A stretch of DNA of 64,000 nucleotides from Paenibacillus sp. FSL H8-0079 (GCF_037991315.1 NZ_CP150300.1:6262001-6326000), one strand, 5' to 3'. Shown: positions 1-11,272, counted from the first letter of the stretch. A program made the numbers and translations. The notes: a model not told the origin generated them from the letters alone.

Positions 1-763
1 GTTCCGGCGTCCAATCCCACACGCCTGCATCCGTGTAGAACTGTAGCCCTGCGCCGCCCTCTCCGTCTGGCAACAGGCATGTATTGGCGATACTGGCAAT
101 CGCTCCACTTTCCAGCTTAAGCGTCACATTCGCCACATCGGCAACGGTGACATGCTCATGCTTCTCATGCATACTGCGCTGAGCTGCTACGGCATATACC
201 TCCGTAACTTCTCCTGCACAATACCGAAGCAAGTCTACAATATGTGTAGTCTGCTCCACGAATTGTCCTCCTGAACCATCCTGACGCCGCCACCAGGCAA
301 CCCCTGGCATTCCACCCATCCAGCGGCCAAGAGCCATGCCGACCGTCTGTTCTTTCATTGCTTGTTGTAGTACCTGAGCAGCCTCCTGATAACGGAAATG
401 ATATCCGACAGAGGTTAACAATCCGCTCTTCTGTACCTGATCCAACACCTGACGCGGTACGTCCATTCCAGTACTCAGCGGTTTCTCCACCAGGAATGGA
501 ATTCCGCGACGATTCAATTCGGATTCAATCGATCCGTGAGACATCGGAGGCACACAGATATACACCGCATCCAGTTTTTCACCATCCAGCATATGTTCAA
601 GTTCACCGTAACCAACAGCATCATAGACGGAGGCCATAGCCTCTGCCTTTTCCAACGTTGTTCCACAGACACTCGCAACACGAACACCTTCCATTCGTGC
701 GAGAATATCCGCATGTACCTTACTGAACCAGCCTGTTCCAATGATTCCGATCTGTAATGTCAT
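1..763 (-). CDS. Gfo/Idh/MocA-family NAD(P)-dependent oxidoreductase, C-terminus outside window
   Basis: This is the first ~254 residues of a sugar or inositol dehydrogenase-like enzyme; the 3' end lies beyond base 1. The N-terminus has the Rossmann dinucleotide-binding motif GIIGTGWFSK, and a VEKPLST segment near residue 110 supplies the EKP lysine typical of the family. Further on, GGQFVEQTTHIVDLLR carries the conserved histidine region of the GFO_IDH_MocA C-terminal domain. The ATG at 763 is preceded by AGAGGGG at good spacing. It follows glpD on the same strand with 68 bp between and no clear terminator. The substrate cannot be told from this fragment. Confidence 0.85.
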   Translation of the reverse strand, partial: MTLQIGIIGTGWFSKVHADILARMEGVRVASVCGTTLEKAEAMASVYDAVGYGELEHMLDGEKLDAVYICVPPMSHGSIESELNRRGIPFLVEKPLSTGMDVPRQVLDQVQKSGLLTSVGYHFRYQEAAQVLQQAMKEQTVGMALGRWMGGMPGVAWWRRQDGSGGQFVEQTTHIVDLLRYCAGEVTEVYAVAAQRSMHEKHEHVTVADVANVTLKLESGAIASIANTCLLPDGEGGAGLQFYTDAGVWDWTPE

Positions 764-831
764 GGATGTAATCCCCTCTCTGTGTTACACGCTTACATGT
801 TCCATTCGACTCTTAGCCTTGAAATCCTGCC

Positions 832-2490
832 TCAGATTTTGCCGGATGCTTCCAACAATAGCTGATCCAGTTCCTGTTCATGCATGACCGCTTGCTCTTC
901 AGACCAGTTCAAACGCCCGGCCATATAGGAGTTAACCGCTGCCTTATAACGACGGACTTCATCAATACGGAAAAATAAATCTCCTGTTCTTCGGACCAAA
1001 AAATCTGACGGGGTTACTGCCATCTCTTCTTCGATCGCGTAACATAGCATCAACAGCAGCTCTTGTGGCATGCCATGAAGCTCGGCCTTCGTCCGCGGAT
1101 CAGGCATTCGCTCATACAGTGCCTTCACATTGGAACCATACGTGCGAGCAAGCCTCTCTGCAGCAGATCGAGCAAGTCCCAGAGCGACACCATCCTTAAT
1201 CTTGCGCTCCGCATACGATACGAATCCAGCCGATCCCCCTACGTCACCGCCGGAGATGGGCATCTTCTTCGTTACACAAGGGCCTATGGAATGTCCGTGT
1301 TCCTGCTCCATATGACGCGCGACCAGATCAACAACCATCTCCGCCATTTTGCGGTATCCGGTTAATTTGCCCCCGGCAATCGTAATCAGATTGGAATCAG
1401 AGACCCAGACTTCATCTTTACGTGAAATTTCGGAAGGATTCTTGCCTTCCTCATGAATAAGTGGACGTACACCCGCCCATCCAGATTCCACATCCTCGAT
1501 ACTAATCTGAACATCCGGAAACATGCCATTGACTGCATTAATGACATAATCACGGTCGGAGTCGGAGATTCGGGGATGTGCAGGATCGTCCTGATATACG
1601 GTGTCTGTCGTTCCTACATAGGTTTTGCCATCACGTGGGACAGCAAACACCATTCGACCATCGAGTGTATCAAAATAGACCGCCTGTCTTAACGGGAATC
1701 GTTCACCGTCAAAGACCAAGTGAATGCCTTTGGTCATCTGTAGCGTTTTCCCCTGGCGCGAACCATCCAATCCCCGCAGCCCATCCACCCAGGGGCCGGA
1801 AGCGTTGATCACCTTACTTGCTTTCAGGGTATAGGTCTGGCCACCGATCTGATCCATGGCTTCAATACCTGTAATTTTACCATTCTCCTTCAGGAAACCT
1901 GTCGCCTTCACATAGTTCACTGCCTGTGCCCCACGTTTGACAGCTTCTTTCATGACTTCAATGGTAAGCCTGGCATCGTCTGTCCGGTACTCCACATAGA
2001 GCCCACCACCCAACAGTCCCTGCTTGCGTAGTAAAGGTTCACTATCTGACACCGCTCCGGCATTCAACATTTGGCGCCGTTCACTGCGCTTCACCCCGGC
2101 GAGCCGATCATATACCATCAGTCCAATGGATGTGCTGAAGCGGCCGAACGTACCTGCCGTATAGATCGGTAGCAACATCGGTTCTGGTGTGGTCACATGT
2201 GGCCCATTCTCGTAGACTACAGCCCGCTCCCGTCCTACCTCAGCAACCATCTTCACTTCATATTGCTTCAAATAACGCAATCCGCCATGGACAAGCTTGG
2301 TCGAACGACTGGATGTACCTGCTGCAAAATCCTGCATTTCTACAAGCGCTGTCTTCAATCCACGGGAAGCCGCATCCAATGCAATCCCTGCGCCTGTAAT
2401 CCCACCGCCAATAATCAATACGTCAAAATGTGCATTCGCCATGCTTTGCAAATATTCGGTCCGGTGTGCTGACGAGAACGTTTCTGCCAT
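832..2490 (-). CDS. glpD: Aerobic glycerol-3-phosphate dehydrogenase GlpD
   Basis: The enzyme oxidises sn-glycerol 3-phosphate to dihydroxyacetone phosphate at the membrane, using FAD and passing electrons to menaquinone. The 552-aa product has the FAD dinucleotide fold LIIGGGITGAG near residues 26-36, the following ARG-type segment with SSRSTKLVHGGLRYL, and a C-terminal DAO_C domain; the length matches Bacillus GlpD (about 555 aa). An upstream in-frame ATG exists at 2505, but the ATG at 2490 has GGGAGG at 7-nt spacing and is preferred. It lies downstream of glpK and behind a hairpin leader (2527-2586) of the kind controlled by GlpP. Confidence 0.95.
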   Translation of the reverse strand: MAETFSSAHRTEYLQSMANAHFDVLIIGGGITGAGIALDAASRGLKTALVEMQDFAAGTSSRSTKLVHGGLRYLKQYEVKMVAEVGRERAVVYENGPHVTTPEPMLLPIYTAGTFGRFSTSIGLMVYDRLAGVKRSERRQMLNAGAVSDSEPLLRKQGLLGGGLYVEYRTDDARLTIEVMKEAVKRGAQAVNYVKATGFLKENGKITGIEAMDQIGGQTYTLKASKVINASGPWVDGLRGLDGSRQGKTLQMTKGIHLVFDGERFPLRQAVYFDTLDGRMVFAVPRDGKTYVGTTDTVYQDDPAHPRISDSDRDYVINAVNGMFPDVQISIEDVESGWAGVRPLIHEEGKNPSEISRKDEVWVSDSNLITIAGGKLTGYRKMAEMVVDLVARHMEQEHGHSIGPCVTKKMPISGGDVGGSAGFVSYAERKIKDGVALGLARSAAERLARTYGSNVKALYERMPDPRTKAELHGMPQELLLMLCYAIEEEMAVTPSDFLVRRTGDLFFRIDEVRRYKAAVNSYMAGRLNWSEEQAVMHEQELDQLLLEASGKI

Positions 2491-2526
2491 CCTTGAACCT
2501 CCCATTGATTCCCTTTATGTTTCCGC

Positions 2527-2586
2527 AAAAAAAACAAAAAAAGGACCACGTCATTCGCTCAGCAATTGCTGAGCGGCACGTGGTCC
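2527..2586 (-). promoter_or_regulatory. glpD leader terminator, probable GlpP antitermination target
   Basis: On the minus strand, GGACCACGT (2578-2586) pairs with ACGTGGTCC (2543-2551). Inside sits a perfect 18-nt palindrome, GCTCAGCAATTGCTGAGC (2557-2574), and a run of T follows (2527-2542). This is an intrinsic terminator placed about 40 nt before the glpD start codon, so it would abort glpD transcription unless overridden. In Bacillus, GlpP with glycerol 3-phosphate relieves a comparable glpD leader terminator, and glpP is encoded two genes upstream here. The hairpin is seen directly; the control is inferred. Confidence 0.8.
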
Positions 2587-2625
2587 CTCCCGATCTCCAG
2601 ACATCATTTTTTAACTTGTGCCTTT

Positions 2626-2654
2626 ATCCTATCACAGATTTTTGACGGCGTGAA
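2626..2654 (-). promoter_or_regulatory. glpD: Candidate glpD promoter
   Basis: TTCACG (2649-2654) and TAGGAT (2626-2631) are separated by 17 bp, each matching the SigA consensus at four of six bases. The predicted transcript would start just before the leader hairpin. Both boxes are imperfect, so the call is tentative. Confidence 0.4.
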
Positions 2655-2907
2655 GTCCTGAAATGACACATTATTCAAAAAATATTCAAAAAGTTGTTCT
2701 GCCAAAGGATGGAATTTCAAATGAATCCACTAACCTCAACTTTTTCCTTATAGTGGGAATATAGTTTTGCTTCTACAGGAAGAATAACCCTGTAAATTGT
2801 GCATCATTTTCCACTAGTAAATATCATTTATAACATAAGTTTAGCGAAAAAGTACAAATACCCACATCGTGAGGATTGAAGTTCAATTTCATTTCTTTTA
2901 TTTTCTT

Positions 2908-4993
<2,086 letters not shown>

Positions 4994-5025
4994 CTTGGTT
5001 CCTCCCGCATTCATCAGATGCCTAT

Positions 5026-5055
5026 ATTGTATAATCCGTACTGTACGAACGGCAA
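5026..5055 (-). promoter_or_regulatory. Candidate glpPK promoter
   Basis: TTGCCG (5050-5055) and TACAAT (5026-5031) are separated by 18 bp, just upstream of the glpP GTG start. The element lies downstream of the ribA terminator, which supports glpP-glpK being an independent transcription unit. Confidence 0.5.
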
Positions 5056-5102
5056 GCCTTCCGTGAATCAGGAAAATCGAAGCGCTACGCTATTATCCAT
5101 GC

Positions 5103-5150
5103 AAAAAAGCCGCTGCATACTTCTCCATAGCGGAGAGTACAACAACGGCT
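5103..5150 (-). terminator. Terminator after ribA
   Basis: On the minus strand AGCCG...CGGCT encloses TCTCC...GGAGA and is followed by six T. It lies between the ribA stop and the candidate glpP promoter. It could instead be part of a leader if transcription of glpP began inside ribA. Confidence 0.65.
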
Positions 5151-5182
5151 AATCAGCTAATCGTAACGTTTATAAATAATGA

Positions 5183-5950
5183 TTAAGCCTGCGCATGCGG
5201 AAGCAGCGTCTCTGCCCCAGCCCAGCCATCACTTTCCGTCAAGTGACCAGAACGGTTCACTTTCGTTTGCAGATATTTCTCGTTGAAAGCAGAGCGATCT
5301 CCCCACAGTGGGACACGTCCGCCCACATTCAAACCCGCTTCCTGCAAAGCAGCCAGCTTCCGTGGGTTGTTCGTGATCAATGTAACCGGTGCGGAGCGAA
5401 GTGCACGTAACACTGCAATCGCATCGTCATAATTGCGGGCATCGTCCGTGAATCCGAGTTGCAAGTTTGCATCTACTGTATCCAGACCTTCTTCTTGCAA
5501 AATGTACGCCATGGCTTTGCTGAACAGACCAATGCCACGTCCTTCATGGTTGGCAAGGTAGAACAGTGCGCCCGCTCCGTGAGCGGCGATCATTTTCATG
5601 GATTGCTCCAATTGGAAGCCGCAATCACAGCGTTTGCTGCCAAAGATGTCGCCTGTATGACAGATACTGTGCATGCGAATAAGGGCATCCTGTGCTTCAG
5701 CAAAGTCACCATACACCAGGACACTGGATTGCTGGCGCTCTGCCAACTCAGCAGCAGCAAGAGATTCAATTAACTCGCCGCTCTCCATTGCTTTGTCTGA
5801 CTTCATCCAGCTATACCACTGGAATGTCTTGGTCTCCCCATCAAGGTTTACCGGGAGCTTAATCGGTCCCACGAGGTATATGAACTCTTTTCCACTCGGA
5901 AAAGTCTGAATTTTGGGGGCAAGCAGTTGAATAATATGTGAATTGATCAT
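5183..5950 (-). CDS. ribA: GTP cyclohydrolase II, monofunctional
   Basis: Opens the imidazole ring of GTP to give 2,5-diamino-6-ribosylamino-4(3H)-pyrimidinone 5'-phosphate, formate and pyrophosphate, the first step of riboflavin synthesis. The 255-aa product shows the zinc-binding cysteines C97, C108 and C110 in HSICHTGDIFGSKRCDCG, the HEGRGIGL loop and the conserved NNPRK segment. There is no DHBP synthase (RibB) domain, unlike the fused Bacillus RibBA. No FMN riboswitch motif is visible upstream, so this may be a second, stand-alone copy outside the main rib operon. The ATG has AGGAGG in front. Confidence 0.92.
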   Translation of the reverse strand: MINSHIIQLLAPKIQTFPSGKEFIYLVGPIKLPVNLDGETKTFQWYSWMKSDKAMESGELIESLAAAELAERQQSSVLVYGDFAEAQDALIRMHSICHTGDIFGSKRCDCGFQLEQSMKMIAAHGAGALFYLANHEGRGIGLFSKAMAYILQEEGLDTVDANLQLGFTDDARNYDDAIAVLRALRSAPVTLITNNPRKLAALQEAGLNVGGRVPLWGDRSAFNEKYLQTKVNRSGHLTESDGWAGAETLLPHAQA

Positions 5951-6273
5951 TGTCGTTCCTCCTGTTTAGGCCAACTTGTATGTTGATTGATTCGCATCCA
6001 AAGCGAAAATGGATCACTTGGACGTTATATAGTACGTATCTATATTATTCTCATCATCATTAGTTACTTTATGTAAGTTAGTTTAGAATAAAAATTATAA
6101 TGTGTCAAGTAACTTTTATTTTTAAAGTAACTACCCAATTTATGTTACGCAATGGTCACAAATATGTGTTTCATTTCAGGAATATTGGGTATGAGTTTAT
6201 AAACTGCTCATACACTAATGTTGTAGTCCAAAGCACTTCATGCCTCGAACTTAATGATGAGGGGGTAATGCAC
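5951..6273. other. Divergent intergenic region between ribA and the sugar ABC operon
   Basis: AT-rich and without a supported gene. A TATAAT lies at 6096-6101 on the plus strand but lacks a good -35 box. An inverted repeat GTATGAG/CTCATAC (6189-6195 and 6207-6213) encloses TTTATAAA and could be an operator for the sugar operon. No riboswitch was recognised. Confidence 0.4.
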
Positions 6274-7548
6274 ATGATCCGCCGGAAAAGAACTTGCTGG
6301 ACAGCCATACTGATGGTCTGCGTCCTGCTCATAAGCGGATGCTCCATCTGGCCCGGACAGGACGATTCAGCGAACAACAAAAAGGTAACGCTTACATTGT
6401 GGTACTGGAACCGTTCCATCGATGATAAGTTGATTGCCAGGGCTAAGGAAAAGTTCCCCAACATTGAACTGACAGCTCAGAAAATCGGCGGTGATTTCAA
6501 GGCAAAGCTCAAAACTACACTCGCTGCACGCTCAGGTGAACCAGACATTGTGGCATTGAACGACTGGATCATGGAGCTATTCCCCAGTGAGGACCGTTTC
6601 TATAATCTGTATGATCTCGGTGCTGGAGATATTGAAGACCAGTATCTGCCGTGGAAATGGAAGCAAGGCGTTACGCCAAGCGGACAGATGATCGGGTTCC
6701 CGATGGATACGGGACCGACAGCTCTCTTCTATCGTGAAGATCTCTTCAAGGAAGCCGGTTTGCCATCTGATCCCGAGGACGTTACACGTCAGATTAACAG
6801 CTGGGATGCATATGCCGCTGCCGGAGAACAGATCAAGGAGAAATTCGGAGGCAAGGTATTTCTGACCGATAACATTGGAAGCGTTTACAATCAAGTGCTA
6901 TCCCAAGGAGCTGAACGTTATTTCCGTCCAGATGGTTCATTCATCGGCATGGATTCTGCTCTGGTGCGAACAAGCTGGGATACATCCATAGCTTTCAAAG
7001 AGAAGGGACTACTTGCCAATGCAGACGGCTGGACTCCAGGCTGGAACGCAGCTATGAATAATGGCGAGATTGCCTCTTTCGTGGGCGCTGTTTGGATGAA
7101 ACAAGTGCTTCAGGAAGCCGCTCCGGATACATCAGGGAAATGGCGAGTTGCTCGTGCACCAGGGGGAGATGGCAATAACGGAGGATCATTCCTGTCCATC
7201 CTGAAGTCGAGTGAGCATCCTCAGGAAGCCTTTGAACTGGTTCGCTGGCTACAAAGTCCCGAGAATCAGTTGGAGCAATATCAGACACTGAACCTGTTCC
7301 CTTCTGCACCAGGTGTATTTGATGACCCTGCCATGAAAAAAGAAGAACCTTTCTTCGGCGGACAGGCGACAGGGCCTGTATTTGCCGAATCGGCACAGCA
7401 AGTGCCGGATGCTTTTTTTGGCGAAAGATACCCATCCGTACACAACATTATCACCCGGCGGCTGAATGATGTGGCGAAACAAAATGCCGATCCACAGCAG
7501 GTCTGGACAGATACGGTACACCGCGTCGAGCGGGAATTGCAGCGTTAA
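6274..7548 (+). CDS. Sugar ABC transporter substrate-binding lipoprotein (CUT1 type)
   Basis: Captures a sugar or oligosaccharide at the outer face of the membrane for the permeases encoded next. The 424-aa product starts with a lipoprotein signal (basic MIRRKR, hydrophobic core, lipobox LISGC), then the SBP_bac_1 pattern VTLTLWYWNRSID and EPDIVALNDW. Translation could begin at 6100 or 6268, but only the ATG at 6274 has GAGGGGG at 8-nt spacing and gives a clean signal peptide. It heads a four-gene plus-strand run ending with a sugar kinase; the ligand is not evident. Confidence 0.9.
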   Translation: MIRRKRTCWTAILMVCVLLISGCSIWPGQDDSANNKKVTLTLWYWNRSIDDKLIARAKEKFPNIELTAQKIGGDFKAKLKTTLAARSGEPDIVALNDWIMELFPSEDRFYNLYDLGAGDIEDQYLPWKWKQGVTPSGQMIGFPMDTGPTALFYREDLFKEAGLPSDPEDVTRQINSWDAYAAAGEQIKEKFGGKVFLTDNIGSVYNQVLSQGAERYFRPDGSFIGMDSALVRTSWDTSIAFKEKGLLANADGWTPGWNAAMNNGEIASFVGAVWMKQVLQEAAPDTSGKWRVARAPGGDGNNGGSFLSILKSSEHPQEAFELVRWLQSPENQLEQYQTLNLFPSAPGVFDDPAMKKEEPFFGGQATGPVFAESAQQVPDAFFGERYPSVHNIITRRLNDVAKQNADPQQVWTDTVHRVERELQR

Positions 7549-7592
7549 CCTGAAGAACGTGTGGTTTCGTTATCCGCAAAGGAGGAATTCAT

Positions 7593-8543
7593 ATGGCTGT
7601 AACTGAACCTCGTCTTACTCCCGATCCCGGAAATGCAAGACCTGATCTGGATCGGCAGAAGTCACTGTGGGCCAGAATGTGGGAGAACCGTGCACTCTAT
7701 GTTGCGATATCACCGTTTTATATTCTGTTTGCGGTATTTGGCCTGTTCCCGATCGGGTTCTCACTTTATCTGGCTTTTCATAAGTGGGATGGTATTGGTG
7801 TCATGACGTACAACGGGCTTAACAATTTCAAATACCTGCTGACCGATGCCGAGTTCTGGCAAGCTGTGGGTAACACATTCATGATCTGGATCTATTCGAC
7901 GATTCCGATGCTCTTCTTCGCCCTGATTATTGCCTTTCTGCTGCATGCACCATTTGTGAAGTTCCGCACCCTATTCCGGGTCGGTTATTTCCTGCCGAAC
8001 GTCACATCCATTGTGGCGGTAGCCATTATCTTCGGTGCTTTATTTGCCAACAATTATGGCTTTCTCAATTATCTGTTGCAGTCGGTCGGGCTACCGGTTG
8101 TGGAATGGCTTAATGCACCATGGGGCATTAAAGTCGCAATCTCCTCCATGGTAGTCTGGCGCTGGACCGGATATAACGCCGTCATCTACTTGGCCGGGCT
8201 TCAGAGTATCCCGCAGACGTTATACGAAGCGGCCAAGATTGACGGCGCATCAGCGATACAGTCCTTTTTCCGAATTACAATTCCGATGCTGCGTCCTGTG
8301 ATCCTGTTTACGGTCATTACATCAACGATCGGCGGTATGCAGCTGTTCACCGAGCCTCAAGTATTGGTAGGTAATGATGGTGGCGCTGGTGCAGCAGGCA
8401 TGACGATTGTATTGTACCTCTACCGTGAATCCTTCATTAACAATTACTTCGGATATGGCGCTGCCGTTGGTTGGGGCATGTTCCTCATTATCGCCCTGTT
8501 CTCGATTGTGAACTGGAAGCTTGTTCAAGGCAAATCATCCTGA
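7593..8543 (+). CDS. Sugar ABC transporter permease, MalF/UgpA type
   Basis: Inner-membrane subunit of a CUT1 carbohydrate importer, 316 aa with about six hydrophobic segments. The cytoplasmic EAA loop reads YEAAKIDGASAIQSFFRITIPMLRP, the docking site for the ATPase. AGGAGG precedes the ATG. No ATPase gene is nearby, so the importer probably uses a shared MsmX-like ATPase encoded elsewhere. Confidence 0.92.
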   Translation: MAVTEPRLTPDPGNARPDLDRQKSLWARMWENRALYVAISPFYILFAVFGLFPIGFSLYLAFHKWDGIGVMTYNGLNNFKYLLTDAEFWQAVGNTFMIWIYSTIPMLFFALIIAFLLHAPFVKFRTLFRVGYFLPNVTSIVAVAIIFGALFANNYGFLNYLLQSVGLPVVEWLNAPWGIKVAISSMVVWRWTGYNAVIYLAGLQSIPQTLYEAAKIDGASAIQSFFRITIPMLRPVILFTVITSTIGGMQLFTEPQVLVGNDGGAGAAGMTIVLYLYRESFINNYFGYGAAVGWGMFLIIALFSIVNWKLVQGKSS

Positions 8544-8563
8544 TGTGATAAGGGGGAGCGCAC

Positions 8564-9391
8564 ATGGCGACCAAACACCTCAAATCGCTGGTGTTGTATA
8601 CCGGTCTTATCGGGGGCATGCTCATATCCATGTTCCCGTTCTATTGGCTGATTGTAATGTCCACCCGGACAACGTCCGATATCTACAAGTTCCCACCCCA
8701 GCTCTGGTTCGGCGGTGAACTGTGGAATAATATCACGCGGGTGTTGCAGCAGATTGATTTCTGGGGCGCCTTTCTGAATACGTTGTTTGTGTCGGGCTTA
8801 GTCACGATCCTGGTGCTGTTTTTTGACTCACTGGCGGGGTTTGCGTTTGCGAAGTTTGAATTTCCCGGCAAAAAGTGGCTCTTCATCCTGCTGCTCGCCA
8901 CCATGATGGTACCTTCCCAGCTGTCGCTAGTGCCTTCCTTCGTACTCATGGCTACGTTCGGTTGGGTCGGTTCCTTCAAAGCTCTCATTATTCCGGGCAT
9001 GGTGAACGCCTTCGGCATCTTCTGGATTCGCCAGTATGCAACAGAGTCCATTCCCAACGATCTGCTGGATGCGGGCCGCATCGACGGCTGTAATTTCTTC
9101 CGACTCTATTGGAACGTGGCGCTGCCAATTCTGCGACCTGCCTTTGCTTTCCTCGGCGCGTTCACCTTTATCGGCGTATGGAATGATTATCTGTGGCCTT
9201 TGATCGTCCTGACGGATGAACGCAAATACACGTTGCAGATTGCGTTATCTCAATTGAACGGATTGTATAACACAGACTATGCAATGGTCATCGCAGGTAC
9301 GTTGCTTGCCGTCATTCCGCTCATCGTGATGTTCCTGTTCATCAGCCGTCAGTTCATCTCGGATATTGCCGCAGGGGCGGTGAAGGATTAA
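8564..9391 (+). CDS. Sugar ABC transporter permease, MalG type
   Basis: Second membrane subunit of the importer, 275 aa. Its EAA-type loop is DAGRIDGCNFFRLYWNVALP, followed by WNDYLWPL, which is typical of MalG-like proteins. It starts 20 bp after the first permease, with AGGGGGAG before the ATG, so the two are translated from one message and presumably form a heterodimeric channel. Confidence 0.92.
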   Translation: MATKHLKSLVLYTGLIGGMLISMFPFYWLIVMSTRTTSDIYKFPPQLWFGGELWNNITRVLQQIDFWGAFLNTLFVSGLVTILVLFFDSLAGFAFAKFEFPGKKWLFILLLATMMVPSQLSLVPSFVLMATFGWVGSFKALIIPGMVNAFGIFWIRQYATESIPNDLLDAGRIDGCNFFRLYWNVALPILRPAFAFLGAFTFIGVWNDYLWPLIVLTDERKYTLQIALSQLNGLYNTDYAMVIAGTLLAVIPLIVMFLFISRQFISDIAAGAVKD

Positions 9392-9457
9392 GATTCTGGC
9401 ATTTTGATCCATCCCTCAAGTCTGATATTCTTATCTATAGATGAAATAACAGATGCC

Positions 9458-9489
9458 ATATAAGTTGGATGAATAGCACCACCTTATAT
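9458..9489. promoter_or_regulatory. Inverted repeat upstream of the FGGY kinase
   Basis: ATATAAGTTGG (9458-9468) and CCACCTTATAT (9479-9489) are complementary at 10 of 11 positions across a 10-nt spacer. It sits 24 bp before the kinase ATG, with no T-run after it. It could be a repressor operator or a hairpin affecting kinase expression. Confidence 0.4.
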
Positions 9490-9512
9490 ATTCAAGAAAG
9501 AGGGATGACAAA

Positions 9513-11063
9513 ATGGCTTCTTCACCCTATATGATCGGCGTAGATATCGGCACGACCTCCACCAAGGCCGTCTTGTTCGAACAGAACGGAACCATTGTGG
9601 CACAAGGCAGTGCCGATTATCCGCTGCACACCCCCACACCTGCGATTGCGGAGCAGGATGCGGAAGATATTTTCAAAGCAGTCATCGAATCCGTTAAACA
9701 GGCCACTTCCAAAGCGGGAGTGAAGCCAGATGATATCCTGTTTGTATCCTTCAGTTCGGCCATGCACAGCATTCTACCAGTCGATCAACACGGCAAACCG
9801 CTGATGCGGGCCATGACATGGGCAGATAATCGCAGTGCCGAGTGGACCGAAGCACTCAAATCCGAGATGAATGGTCACGAAATCTATCTGAGAACAGGTA
9901 CACCGATCCATCCGATGTCCCCACTCACCAAGATCATGTGGCTCACCCGGGATCAACCGGAACTGTTCCAACAGACGCACAAATTCATATCCATGAAAGA
10001 ATATGTTTTCTATAAATTATTCTCTGAATACGTCATCGACCACTCGATGGCCTCAGCCACCGGACTTATGAATCTGGAAAAACTCGACTGGGATGCAGAA
10101 GCACTCCATGTAGCGGGCATTACCCCGGAACACCTATCCCGATTGGTACCGACGACACATGTGCTGAAACAGGGATTGCACCCGGAGTACGCCAAGGAGA
10201 TGGGCATTGCGGTCACCACACCGTTTGTCATCGGGGCCAGTGATGGCGTGCTCTCCAATCTGGGCGTTAACGCCATTGATCCAGGCGTCGTCGCCGTGAC
10301 CATTGGTACCAGTGGAGCGATTCGTACGGTGGTGGACAAACCAGTGACCGATCCAAAAGGACGCTTCTTCTGTTATGCGCTCACGGAGGATGCCTGGGTC
10401 ATTGGCGGACCAGTGAACAATGGTGGTGTTATTTTCCGCTGGATTCGGGACGAGTTTGCGGCTTCCGAGGTGGAAACGGCTAAGCGACTTGGCATCGATC
10501 CATATGAAGTGCTGACTCGTGTCGCCGAAAATGTACCTCCGGGTTCGGAAGGCCTTTTGTTCCATCCGTACATGACGGGTGAGCGGGCCCCGCTCTGGAA
10601 TCCCAATGCACGCGGTTCGTTCTTCGGCCTGACGCTACATCATAAGAAGGAACATATGATTCGCGCTGCGCTCGAAGGTGTATTGTTCAACCTGTACACG
10701 GTCATGCTCGCGATTGAAGAAAAGATCGGTCGGCCGAAAAAAATCCAAGCCACAGGCGGCTTCGCCCGATCGGAGTTGTGGCGACAGATGATGGCCGATA
10801 TTTTCGATCAGGATGTCATCATCCCCGAAAGCATTGAAAGCTCCTGTCTCGGCGCAGCCGTACTGGGCTTGTACGCTCTGGGCCGCATCGATTCCCTGAG
10901 TGCCGTCTCCGGCATGATTGGATCAACACATCGGCACCAGCCTGATCCAGAAAGTGTCCGCGTCTACCGGGAGCTACTGCCGATCTTCATCCGCATCTCC
11001 CGCAAATTCGAAGAAGAGTATGCGGATATCGCCGCTTTTCAGAACAAGACGATGCAAGGATAG
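9513..11063 (+). CDS. gntK: FGGY-family carbohydrate kinase, gluconokinase-like
   Basis: Likely phosphorylates gluconate or a related sugar acid to its 6-phosphate. The 516-aa product carries the FGGY signatures IGVDIGTTSTKAVLF (residues ~8-22), MTWADNR, GASDGVLSNLG, VTIGTSGAIR and TGGFARSELWRQM; the length is close to Bacillus GntK (513 aa). GAGGG precedes the ATG. It follows the ABC importer by 121 bp in the same direction, which suggests it acts on the imported compound. That context is unusual for GntK, which normally partners the GntP permease, so the true substrate may differ. Confidence 0.8.
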   Translation: MASSPYMIGVDIGTTSTKAVLFEQNGTIVAQGSADYPLHTPTPAIAEQDAEDIFKAVIESVKQATSKAGVKPDDILFVSFSSAMHSILPVDQHGKPLMRAMTWADNRSAEWTEALKSEMNGHEIYLRTGTPIHPMSPLTKIMWLTRDQPELFQQTHKFISMKEYVFYKLFSEYVIDHSMASATGLMNLEKLDWDAEALHVAGITPEHLSRLVPTTHVLKQGLHPEYAKEMGIAVTTPFVIGASDGVLSNLGVNAIDPGVVAVTIGTSGAIRTVVDKPVTDPKGRFFCYALTEDAWVIGGPVNNGGVIFRWIRDEFAASEVETAKRLGIDPYEVLTRVAENVPPGSEGLLFHPYMTGERAPLWNPNARGSFFGLTLHHKKEHMIRAALEGVLFNLYTVMLAIEEKIGRPKKIQATGGFARSELWRQMMADIFDQDVIIPESIESSCLGAAVLGLYALGRIDSLSAVSGMIGSTHRHQPDPESVRVYRELLPIFIRISRKFEEEYADIAAFQNKTMQG

Positions 11064-11128
11064 GGATGCGATGGGATAGCTAACGAATCGTAGACGTCTT
11101 ATTTGAGGTTTATAGCATGTTTCCAAAA

Positions 11129-11272
11129 TCTAACGAACCTGAGACACCGTATATCCGATTTTAGCGTTGAAAAACTGCCTGAAAGTGAGAATGAACGGAA
11201 AACAACGTCGCTACGGTTCGTTAGAATTTGACTTATGCCGACTTTCGTCCAATAGCGCGTCTCAGGTTCGTT
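11129..11272. repeat. Intergenic element bounded by 17-bp inverted repeats
   Basis: TCTAACGAACCTGAGAC near 11129-11145 is mirrored by GTCTCAGGTTCGTTAGA near 11255-11271, with an additional internal CGGTTCGTTAGAA close to 11215 and a partial CTAACGAATCGTAGAC near 11082. It looks like a short mobile or extragenic repeat sequence with no coding capacity. The rest of the 11064-11379 gap holds nothing recognised. Confidence 0.6.

Noticed and set aside
5951..6273. FMN riboswitch before ribA
   Set aside because: No RFN core sequence is visible on either strand upstream of ribA.
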